The notes under the pieces: generated by a model
The model's input: the letters and a program-made list of their open reading frames with translations, nothing else
Database searches by the model: none
Told to the model about the DNA's origin: nothing
Made by a program: the position numbers and the translations under genes
Source of the DNA: Spirometra erinaceieuropaei
Taxonomy: Eukaryota; Platyhelminthes; Cestoda; Diphyllobothriidea; Diphyllobothriidae
Assembly (NCBI GenBank): GCA_902702965.1
Contig: CACRXP010000116.1
Location: 1,112,273-1,176,272, forward strand
DNA: 64,000 bases
Direction: 5' to 3'
Shown: piece by piece, positions 38,301-50,300 of the stretch
Layout of the letters: the number at the start of each line of letters is the position of its first letter
How positions within the stretch are numbered: the stretch's first letter is position 1

Positions 38301-41300
38301 ACGCGGACAGCATCAACCGCCACGTCGACTCAATTTTTACCGAAGAACCCCCTTCCTTTTCCTTACATCGTCTCAGAATGCCTACCACTTCTATTCTACT
38401 TATATATATATATGGGCAGAATGCTATTACCGACAAAGAAAAGGGAGACTGGAATGGCCATTTCTGGCTTATTAGCCGTCGTCAGCCAGCCATACCCAAG
38501 CCCGAAGTGTGGAACACCCGAGCCTCGAACTCGCGACCTGTTGGTTTAGAAGTTCACGCCTCTACCCACAGCGCCACGAGCCCGTTGCTCTGTCGGTTTT
38601 CGATCGGAAATATACAGTGGTAGGGGGTGCTCACCGATCGTTCAAATGGCCGTTCCAGTCTCCCTTGTCTTTGTCGGTAATAGCATTCTGCCTATATATC
38701 ATGCGCCGCTGTGCGGCTGCTGGTTGGGCTCGAGAGAGAGTCGATAAGGCACAACGGAACGAGTGAGTTCCGTATGAACGATCAATGAGCGCCCCCTACC
38801 ACTATATATATATATATATGTCAAGTGGGCGTTTGACCCTCACTGTTGTGGTTAGGATCTCACTCGATCCCATTCTGTCCGCCCGCCAGCTTGCTACTGG
38901 CGACAACGAACGTTGTGTCAGAGGACACATACCACATATAATACATGAGCAGCTCGCTAAGAGTGCAACAGGCCAGACGCAGACACAACGTTCGTTGTCG
39001 CCAGTAGCAAGCTGGCGGGCGGACAGAATGGGATCGAGTGAGATCCTAACCACAACAGTGAGGGTCAAACGCCCACTTGACATTCTTATATACCTCACTT
39101 CATAAGGCCTATGACGTACTGATGATCGGTAACGGCCGTGAAACAGCTGTCTGCGTCTGGCCTGTTGCAGTCTTAGCGAGCTGCTCATGTAACCACCGTC
39201 CACACGGGTACGGGCGTGTGCGAACAGGGCAGGAAGGCGAGATGCGCGGAGGGCAGACAACGGTCAATGCAAACAAGAGCAATGGCCGCGGTCGCCCTGA
39301 TGCCGCTCCCCTTCTCACACCCGACAAAGAATGAGGAGGAACCGTTGACGCCATGACAACAAATCGCCAAGACTTGAGATGCAGCGGGCTGGCAGTCAGT
39401 GACACGCCAGCACGAAGAACAAAAACCCATAAATACTGTGACGTGCAGTACGCAAACCACCTCCGATGACGGAAGCTTGTTTGCTTTCGAAACGTCAGGC
39501 AAATATACTTATGGTTCCTGCGATCGCCTTATCTTCTCAGTTATATCCGGGAACGCGCATTTTTGCTTTAATCAGCAATATATATATATATAGTAAAGGT
39601 ATTATACCGTACTCCCGACGTAGATACTTGCTAAAAGCCCAGACACGTGTTTCGCCGATATTCTGCCGCTGCGTGACACAGCTGCGAGGGGTTCGGCTCT
39701 TCAGTGGGACCCCCAGCGTTCTCTAGCGGTTTCTGGTATATGAACTCCAGAGAATAATCANNNNNNNNNNNNNNNNNNNNNNNNNNNNNNNNNNNNNNNN
39801 NNNNNNNNNNNNNNNNNNNNNNNNNNNNNNNNNNNNNNNNNNNNNNNNNNNNNNNNNNNNNNNNNNNNNNNNNNNNNNNNNNNNNNNNNNNNNNNNNNNN
39901 NNNNNNNNNNNNNNNNNNNNNNNNNNNNNNNNNNNNNNNNNNNNNNNNNNNNNNNNNNNNNNNNNNNNNNNNNNNNNNNNNNNNNNNNNNNNNNNNNNNN
40001 NNNNNNNNNNNNNNNNNNNNNNNNNNNNNNNNNNNNNNNNNNNNNNNNNNNNNNNNNNNNNNNNNNNNNNNNNNNNNNNNNNNNNNNNNNNNNNNNNNNN
40101 NNNTTGTAGAATGGGCATTACGTGGTTATTCCACAGTAGTTGATTGTCTTCGACTCAAATGTTCATTGAAATTTCGGTTCTGACCCTAAAAAGTCATGTC
40201 CCGGAGATTTAACTCCAAGTCCTGCACTGATTAATTTCTGAAATATATATATATATATATATATAGAAGAAGTGGAAAGGACGATCGCTGAGATCAATGG
40301 TTTATTTATCCGACGTTTCGAACTCTCACGCGAGCCCATCGTCAAGGAATGAAAAAACCGTACAAGTCATCGCACATTTAGCTCACCTCTGCCGGGGTGA
40401 CCTCCAGTTGCGTCGCTGATTTGTTCACGCAGTGCTTGATAAGCGATAGGCAGATCGATATGTTGGTTAAGCGTCTTCTCGTCTTCTTCTATGCAATTAC
40501 CTGGATCGCGCGCATTCTCTATTATTCACATATATATTGTGGAAAATATATAATAGGCCTTCTCAGCCGTTATAATGCGGATCCTATCCCCGAAAAGCAA
40601 CAAAAGTGTTTTATGGCATCCAGTGTGCTCATTGCCCCATGCGTGTATGTTGGTCACACGGTTCGACACATGGGCATCTCTATCAGTGAACACAAATTAG
40701 CTATCCATCATCGCTACCCACTATCCCTCGTCTTTGCGCATGCAGTCAGGTGCGACCAACGATTAAGTTGGGGCGGAACTGAGGAGCTCGTTGCCATAGT
40801 CAACATAAAACGGTCAGGAGCATTCCTGGAAGTTTGGTACTACTATGCGGACAGCATCAGGCGCCATGTTGGCCTAGACGCCCATTATGAGTACCTAAGA
40901 TCTTTGCGGAAACCTTCGCTTCTAGTCAAATGCTTCACTTTCTTCTATCCTCGGACGGACCGCGGATCTTGATGGAAGAACGTCCTTTACGTAGAACTGT
41001 TGCCTGCTTCTGCACAAAAGCACCACAGTGGAGTCTAAAATCATGTCGGAATCTTATTTTATCATATCCTCTGAGTCGGACCAATCTACATTTTCACTTG
41101 CGAAACGTTTTAGAACTCCTCTGGACTGCGCCAGAAATACTGCGCCACCCGCTGCAGCATCCGCTGGGAACCCAGAAGGGTGACGTCTACTCCTTCGCCA
41201 TAATTGCACACGAACTATTCTGTCATTCACCGCCCTTCGGAGACTGCGACCTGACGGCCTCTGATATCCTCGAACGGATACGTTCGGGCACTCCTGTTTT

Positions 41301-44300
41301 CCGGCCAACGGTTTGTGATGATTTTAGCCTTTCAAAGCCCAAATGGTATCTGCAGTTTAACATTTCAGGCCTTTGGAGAGGCAGGAGCAGGGAAAAAGAC
41401 AAATCAATTTAAAATAAAGCGAGTCAAAATGTAATAGTCACTAACTTTGTGTCACCATCGAAGAACAGGTTGTTATATTTCTTGGGTTTGTATGTCAGCC
41501 GACGATTAATGAACAGTGTGGGATCAATATCCACTTCTTGTGCTCTTCAAATATTGACAAATAAGTAAAGAAACGGAAGTTCAAATACCCATCTTTAACG
41601 ATCTTAATACATGCAGATATTGTTAGTAAAGTCAAGGGGACTGGAGCAGCCATTGTTGAATAAGTGACCATAGCTAGCCATCCATATCTGAATCCCGGCT
41701 CGCAGAGTCACGGGGTTAAAACACTGGATTCTGGAAAATCGAGCATTGAGTTAAACATTTGTTGTTGAGCCACGAACTTGTTTCCCGCTGGTTGAGGTCA
41801 GGAGTATTCCAAGCCACCAATAAATGATTTCCACTGCTTAATCTGTATTGCAGGACGTATATGACGTCCATCTGTTGTCTTAGACGTCAGGCATAGATCC
41901 AACACTAATACTGCATACTGAGGGGCAATCAGTAGCCCAACCATATGAACGACAAAGTTAATTAGAATTGAAACGACTATTTCTGGCGTTTACCTGTCCT
42001 TAGCAAAACACGGCCACCTCCGGACAGAAAGCACCAAGGAGTCATTCCAGTGTCTCTGGCTGCTGGCCACCTTCAGTGACATGATTGCGTTTCTCTGTGC
42101 GACGATCAACAAGGTGCCCAGACCGGAGTTCTAGTACGAAAAGAAATGTCCATATACCGTCCTACGGCGAGGATGGATCGAGCAGGACCGCATAAGTTCA
42201 ATTATCGAACGACACTCGGGCACAATATTGATGTCAGGCGAATATTAAGACTTCTCATTTGGTTGAATGGTCATAAAAAAGTGAAGCCAGTGCTAACAAA
42301 TACCTGGGCGGTTCCAAATAAGGTTCACCAATAATCATACCTACGCAAAATTCGTTTTTGGATACCAACTAAGTGGGGTGTTTACTCGACAAATATGTCA
42401 CGGAACCTGAGTAGACAGAAACGTGGTGTATAATAGATTTCTCAGAGTAAAGCTTCCTTTTATTGACTGATGCAGATAATTAGCATTCTACTAAAGTTGG
42501 TTTTTTAACAGTTTTCAATCTAGGGATTTCTTGCTGACTGTCTTGTATTTCAGATTGAAGAGGACAACATAGTTCCAGCGATCAAAGAACTAATTGAAAT
42601 CTCATGGGAGGAGAGTCCAGAATGCCGCCCCACGTTTGAGCAAATCGGTAAAACGTTTCACATGATTGGCAATGGCAGGTTCGTGCAAAGCTCTCAACAG
42701 CCTATAAACGATCTTTAGAACGTTAATGGATAATAAATCTTAAATTCCCATCTCCAATTTCGTGCAAATACACACCTTGCATGCTCCGTTGCAGTATAAG
42801 TCAAGTCAAAACATCGAGGTAGCTTTATTTTGGCAGATGGATGAGAGTTCTAAGAAACACTTACTTGCATTCTGATTTAAATCTCCCCACCAAGTATGCG
42901 GAGTGAGTGTTTTGAGTTACATTTGCTTCCAACAGGTCAGCCCGCATTTCCTTGCGATCCTAGTAACTAGGGTGACGTAAGATAGACGGAATGGTCAAAA
43001 CACCGGAGTTGCCTACCAGAGGTTGTGGTCACATTGTCCAAGATTGACCGAGTTGTAGAAGAGTTCTGTGTAGGTAGTGGAGCAACTTTTCCACCGTTAT
43101 CCAACAAGGACGATTATTTGAAAGATTTATATTGCGAAATTAAATTTCACCGAGGAATTTCTGCAGGCTCTGCACCGAAGATGCATCAAACAAACCTGGT
43201 GTTTCAGTAAAACTCCTACCGCGACGCTGAATGCTCGCTAGGATCTTGTGTGACAGTTTCAGTTTCATGTGACTTCGAACTTCCTTTTCCCAGGGACGTT
43301 AGCATTGTCGACCACATGCTCACGCTCATGCAGAAGTATTCTGCTAAATTGGAGACTGAAGTGCAGGAACGAACAATGAAGTTGGAGGAGGAGAAACAGA
43401 AGACGGAAGACCTCATTGCTAAGATGCTGCCATTGTAAGTATTTGGCTACCTAGTGCCTAACTGTAAAACTCTGTAAAGAGATTTTTGTAGCCGCACTCA
43501 TGACGCTGCACATTTTCAGGCTGGTGGAATCAGTTCTGCCGAGTTTCCTTTCTGACCACAAAATGAAGTGAGATAAAATCTTCCTGACTACTTAATTCTA
43601 CGCATGTTTCAGGCCGGTCGCTCAAGCCCTGGTTGCTGGAAACCCCGTGGATCCTGAGGCGTTCGACGACGTTACCATTTACTTCAGTGACATTGTGGAC
43701 TTTTCCTTGATCTCAGCCAAGTCTACGCCAATGCAAATTGTCGACCTGCTCAATGATATCTACTCAACATTTGATGCATCCATTGAGAATTTTGACGTCT
43801 ATAAGGTCTGTCTATTATTGCATAAGCTTCAGGAGGCTAGAAGTTTACGGCAACGGCTTAGGTGACTGCATGCTTTTATTATCAGGCTTTCGTCTAGGCT
43901 CAGACTGAACGGTCAGCGGTGGCAGTAATACAACGAGAAGATGGGGGACTGCTGAGAGCGACATGGCGGTGATAAAGGTCTGTCGTTCGAGGTTGCCGCG
44001 AGTTCGAAATAGCCTTTGACCGTGCTAGCAGTGGGGCTCCGACAAATGTGTTTTATGAGCACGGAGCTTGTTGTTAGTGGATATATGGTGACTTTCTTAG
44101 ATTTAAAGAGTACGTACCGAAATAATTAAGCGATTCGCCCGATTTGTCGGCACTTTGTAAACAACTGTGACGACTCGCTGGACACCAGCTTATCTAGGGG
44201 ACCCTGGAACTCATCTGCTGCTCATCTACCAGTGTTAATTCTTAAGTACAACTCACCGCCATTCCCATCCAAGCACAGAAGCTGACCTATCTTATGAAAT

Positions 44301-47300
44301 TTTAACTGAAATCCTGAAATGTGCTTTCAATCAGAAAGGATTACTTCGGTGGGGTCGTAATACGCATTGTCATTTAGTATAATCTCAAGATATTTCAGTC
44401 GTGCCAAAATGCTGGCTTTTGAATGAGCTTCTTGTCGGCCGTCTATAAAACGAGACCCGGTAAAAAAATCATGGTTAAGTGTTGCTGATTTGCCCATTAA
44501 ATTTCTATGCATTTATGCTTTCAAATATATTTGGTAAAATACATGTATAAAAATCGCGGCTAGATCGCAGTTTGTAGCCAGGAATAGGGAAGCAGACGAC
44601 GACCTTAACCCTAATCCTAACCTCAACCTTTAACGTTAACCGTTAACCTTAACGGCAACCATAACCCTAACCCTTACCGAAATCGTAAAAGCAACCGTAG
44701 CTTTTAGACATAGCCGTAACTGGAAAACCTAACCGTAAAACTGAAACCTATTCGTACGCTCAATCCATAACCGTAACCCGAAAACCTAAGCCTAAAGGCA
44801 TAACCTTAACACGAAAATCTGAAACCATTAACCAGTACCCTAATTCTAACCTCAGACGAAAAACGGAAGCCAAATGGGTCAGATGTGATTACGGAACCCC
44901 ACAAAATAGCCACAGTAAACAAACCCCCCAGACGCATGTAATACGGGGCCTGGCTACCAACTGCGATCTAGCCAAAATCGCGATGTTAGCTAAACAAAAA
45001 CGGGAATCAGTTTCTTAACGGACTTATTTACTCTTCATTGTTACTGTTCACGAAAATGATTTAGTTACGGGATCATAGATAATAAGATCTAAACCGACGA
45101 AGACAATGTAAACACGAAGCAGACCTACCTCACGGTTCAGGAGACTCTGGATTTCTTAATTTTGTGCAGTCTGGCTTATTGCGTAGTTTTAAATTTTGCA
45201 ATCAGCATAATCAGTTATGCACTGAGAGGATAGTACAATACAGGAAGATACTCGATTATACCTGGTTTAGATTTTACGTAATCTCAACGTTATTCACTAT
45301 TGGGTACATAATGCACCTGGATTGAAAATACTCTTATAAACAAAGACGGACGCATGATCACCGGGACAGCGCATGCATTACCCTGAACATTCGGTCTCTT
45401 ACAGGGGTCAGCATCGAGGACTGTGAGAAGGCCACATCCAATTAGCAGTTCTTGTGATCAACCAACGAGGAAGGGGGATAAGGGGTGGAGGCGGAGGTTG
45501 GTTTGCGGTAGAGATGAGTTCACGCCATCTCACACCGTGCGTCCTTGGCCGGCACTTGGGCCGCGTCTCTCGGTCTTGTGAAGGAAAGGCGTGGTAGAAG
45601 CGGGGTATAGTAACGTGTCCGTTGATTGAGTTGGTGCTAGAAACCCAGGCCTCTAGGAGTTTCCGCTCCATCTTATTGCTGGCGTCGTGTCATTAGAGGC
45701 GTGCTCGCAAAGTTGAATTTGTGGCCTTCCTCCAAGGAGAGTTGCAACCTGAAACACTGGGTCGCCCCTTCGTGTTGCCCACTTATGCTCCATTATTCGC
45801 GGACTAAGTCGCCGCCCGGTCTGTCTCGTATAATGACAAGGCCAGTCACAGCATGAGATCTGGTAAACTACACCAGATTGCTCATCTGCGTTTAATCGGC
45901 CCTTTATTTGCATGATTCTGGTAAGCATAATAGCTGTCAGGCGATGGACGATACACAGGCCGGGCTGAGAAGTTATATGTTTCGTTATTTCTGACACATT
46001 TTCCCCTTTGATGGACTACAAAAACTGCTCAATTAATGTTGCATTCTCACAGCCACCTGCACGAGACTGAAACCCCAGGCTAATGTACATACTGTCCCAG
46101 TGATCGTGCGTTCATCATCTTTCAACAAGAACCTGGGACTCACATATTTTTCGTTCGCATTCCTTCGGCTCCTCGTCTCTTTTCACTGCACTTGGATTCT
46201 CCAGTCGGTTGGTTAAACCTTATGATGATGTTGCTGTGAACCCTCAAAGGATAAACTGCATAGTTGTCGATTTCTACTTAAGTGTATGTCATTGTTTAGC
46301 TTGTGGTGTTAAGTGATTAATAATGACCCTTGACGTGACTATTAACGTTTGGAGTAATCATCTTCCAGTTTGACGATCATTTTTAAAATGTCTCTCTCAT
46401 AGGGTATGGTGGTACACCTGGTTGTAGGTTCGGCCGGGCCAGCCATCTGCGACCTCTCCCCCCTTCGGTCTTCTTAGCAATGTCTTGACATCGGGTTTAA
46501 GCGAGAGAGGGGGAGAGGGTGCTGTAGATGATGTGCAAGTCCGCTCTCACCATAACCTCATTCACGCACAGGTCACCGTTCCTGCTGTCAGCGCAAGCCA
46601 AACATCGTCAAAACCGACGGTCGAACTGTCATGCTTGAATGGGCTTTCAGGAAGATTCTCCAACAAGCCTATGAAGTGAAACAGTTTAAATCCGCAGACA
46701 TGGTCCCAGACATTGAAGAGGATGATAGGGGTTCGACAAAATTTCCTTTAATTAGCATATGAGGAAGAACAGAGAATCCTCACGTCTTTAACCTCTAAGG
46801 GTGTAAGAAGCCACTCTTGACCACGACGCTGTGCAATGAGATGTAGGTCCACGACGGAAGACCGATGGGTAATTTCTATTATTAATGCTGCGTAATATGC
46901 TCTAGTTCTTCCATCTGGCAGTGTCTTTCCCTATACCCAGAAGGCTGTAGTTAGCAGCCTCGTATATTGTCAAATACACAACCTCCCTCACATTATTTAA
47001 CTCCACATTTTGTGTCCAGATTGATTGTGCGATTAGGTGTGATCGATTTGTTGTGGGAGACGTCTGCCATTTTTTAAAAAAAAATTCGACTTGTAAGAGT
47101 ATGTAGCTGCTTATTTAAATAATGAGTAATGTCCGAGCCACGCAGGGGTGCGGGTTTGGCTTCTTCCTCCAGTAAACTGTCTGCGTATGCTTCCTTAGTG
47201 CTACCACTGATTCGAATGTCTTCTTGGTCGAAATTCTGTAAATTACTGCGAAGCGCAGACACACGCAAAGTAGGACAGATTAGTGGTAAGAACGTTTTGT

Positions 47301-50300
47301 GAATATATAACAACACGCAATAACTATTTCTGTTCCGTCTTCTTCTCAACCTCCTCCTTCCGGCCATTATCTTGGCCAACTCCTTTGCACCCTTCCAACG
47401 CAGTAACTAAAACCAAGTTCAAAAAACTAGTCAGTAAAAAAAGAACAAGGTCAACAAGGTCACATTTAAACAAAGTGGCCGCGTTACCCTTCTAAAAATG
47501 AACTATTTGTTCTCTTAAGGGCGTAGCAGTGCACACCCCCAACCATCAGACTAGGTGATTTCAAAACAGCCATATTTCGCCTTCTTTCTCTGGAGTTCCC
47601 CAACGCTTAACTGTTTCATTGGTCAGGGTGTGACCTTCGCTTCATCTCTATGTTATCACCTACCACCTTTTGACCCTTTCGAAGCATCATAATCGAGAAC
47701 AAACCACTTAATTGTGAAGCGTAGTGCTTACTTGGAAACTGACTCTCACTCAAATCCGCGTTCGAGATTTCGTTCAGTTTCAACATCTGGGCATCCACTT
47801 CTCTAGTTTCGCAAGCAGTCGGTGAAAATACCTTCATTTGGAAAATAACCTTAGCCTTTTGAAAGAGGAAAAGCCTGGTAAAGCGCACAAAAGTAGTAAT
47901 TACTCACTAAAATCCCATGTAATTATCACTGAGAAACGATCACTCCTTGCAAGTTATGGGTAGAACGACTGTCCTGAATGGTTGTTTAAGTGAATTTTAC
48001 GTGAATGTGTTTACGATGGACTGGATTGCACAGAACTCCCCTCCCTCGTGAGCGGAGATATATGTGCGTGCAGTGGCTGACAAAAGTACTCCGTCCACTT
48101 GTGCCACACACCACCTGCTCCCAAACCGTATTTGGACGGAATTAGAGAGCAATAGGTGGATGTCACCTGGACGAAGGGAAGGAGAAGCTGACTGCAGAAG
48201 CCCACTTCTTAAGCAATTAGTATGGAGGAATTTCATCCGCAAAATATTTCCTTAGTGTCCGAGGGTCCATATCGGCTGCCAACAGTTCTCGAAAGTGTAG
48301 AGAATGACATAAAATTGTGAGGCCCGTGATTTCTAACTCTGAGAGGCAGGAAAGTGTGTGTCTTTGCGACATCCGTCACCAAAGTAATCAAGCCGATACC
48401 GGCTGAGGAAATACGAGTAATTCACGCACACTGTCACAGACATTATTCTGTAAACCCTTCAAGTGTTCCCTCAGATGGTACCGTTTGACAAGTTATGAAA
48501 AGTGTTGTTGGAGTTGTCACAGAAACGAATGTCAACAGTCGCCTTTACTGTACTTCTCCACAAATTTGAACTGGTGACTATTTCGTATCTCATCATGGAC
48601 AGTCCGATTTAAAAAAACTCTCTCAAATGTTCTGAAAAATATACTTCTGATTGTATGCAACAATGAAAAATGTACATGTGTCGTCCACTGTTTATGTAAT
48701 ATGATATTTAAAATTTTGTTGAACGAAATCCTCCGCTCTTTTGTGAACTGATATGGAACTTGGCACTCCGGCTACTTCTCTTTTTATGCGCACATATATT
48801 TAATCACTTGTTTAAGTCGTACGGCAATACAACTTCTCTAACCATCGTTTATAAATTTATTCCGACCGTTATCATCATAACTTGAAACACGAAATTCACC
48901 TCTTTCCGTACATCAAGACTCTCATATTACTCGGTGAACCATAAAAAAATATAAAATAAATCTCCAGTTTCAAGCAGAAAATGTACAGGCATCTAACTCG
49001 GCTGATAAGGAGCTCTTTAAGTTGCTGGAAAACTACCAACGTCTACATACCGATTTCATTAATAGGTAGCCTTATTTATTTCACTGTGAGGCAATTTTTA
49101 TTCCTACGCCAAGTAAATATTCCGAAGGTGCTTCGGCTGTTGTGCGATTACAAGCGTTTTCTTCCTGCGAGAGGTTTCAAGACGCCTAGGAAAATAATAA
49201 CCTACAGGTCTGATAAAAATGCTAGATAAGCTCCGACGTTTGAAGTTCGGATATTTCCACTTCCCAAGCCAATTTTGCAAAGGTTTAGTAGAGCACTGCC
49301 ATGGAGAGGAATGTGTCTTTGCCCCCATGCATCAATTCATCGTTGTTTGATGCAACTCAAAGAGACACTGCCACCCACTGAAGCCTCAGCAGTTGTCTAC
49401 CAAATATACTGTAGTGATGGCGGCTCTAAATACGCTAGGGAAACCGGACGGAAACTGCAGACCCGCCAACATGAGCAAAAACAGACAATTAGGAGACCAG
49501 ACCGAACTCACAGCTGGCAACTCAAATTGTAGAAATTGGACACAACTGTGGCCTACAAGGAGCACCCATATTAAGCCCTAGCACCGCACGAACAGAACGT
49601 CTCACACTCGGCCCTTGGTACTCAGATGCCAATTCCGTCAACAAGCATCTTGACCTTCCTGTGGCCTATAAAGTTCTACATTATTTTATACGCTATGGCC
49701 AGGACCAGACGGTCACGTGGGGCTGAAAATACCGAACAATCACGGCTAGTCGACCGACGTACCAAAAGGCGACCACAGGTGCAACCGATCCCCATTTGTG
49801 GGACGACATACAACGTAGGAGGTCGCCAAGGTACGCAAACAACGGCCAGAAGACTGAGACAGCGAAAAAAATCAAGATATCGGTCAGTTCAAGGCCACCT
49901 AATTCGGTCATTCATTTAAAATTCTGCTCGGTTGTTTGCACAAGACGGTTTAATAATGGAGAATCGACAATCTCTTCGAAACGCATGCCATGTAATTACA
50001 CTGATCCCGTGAGCCATACACATTTCTCTGATTATTGACCCGGATCTCTTGCGGTTTGCTAACTTCAGGACAAGTACTGAAAGGATCCGATCAAAGTGCA
50101 AGAGAGACGATATCTTATGTGTTAGTCTTCCGATCATTCTACTTTGTATAAGCTAAATGGAAATTTTGGGAAGACTCAACAGATGGGTGTCACATGAATC
50201 GAACGAAAACCCTAAGTTGCATCACTCAGACTGTGTTTTACACTTCTTTTGCGCATACAAGAGTCAATCCATTTTCTAATCCTTTTGTGCTGACTTTGTC

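Larger units (their letters stand above)
37794..41113 (+). other. rGC intron 9, transposon-rich
   Basis: 3.3 kb, containing two Penelope-like fragments, a TIR/tRNA-like element, a large palindrome, a foldback arm, four (TA)n tracts and an assembly gap. Each is listed separately. Confidence 0.8.

Noticed and set aside
38802..39260. Two similar proteins encoded on opposite strands
   Set aside because: They are the same palindrome arm translated from either side, not genes.
39723..40118. 131-codon frame running through the N gap
   Set aside because: It exists only because unknown bases were translated as X.
42642..42650. Donor gtaaaa at 42,648 for exon 11
   Set aside because: It gives phase 1, whereas exon 12 needs phase 2. 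The gttcgt at 42,679 restores the frame.
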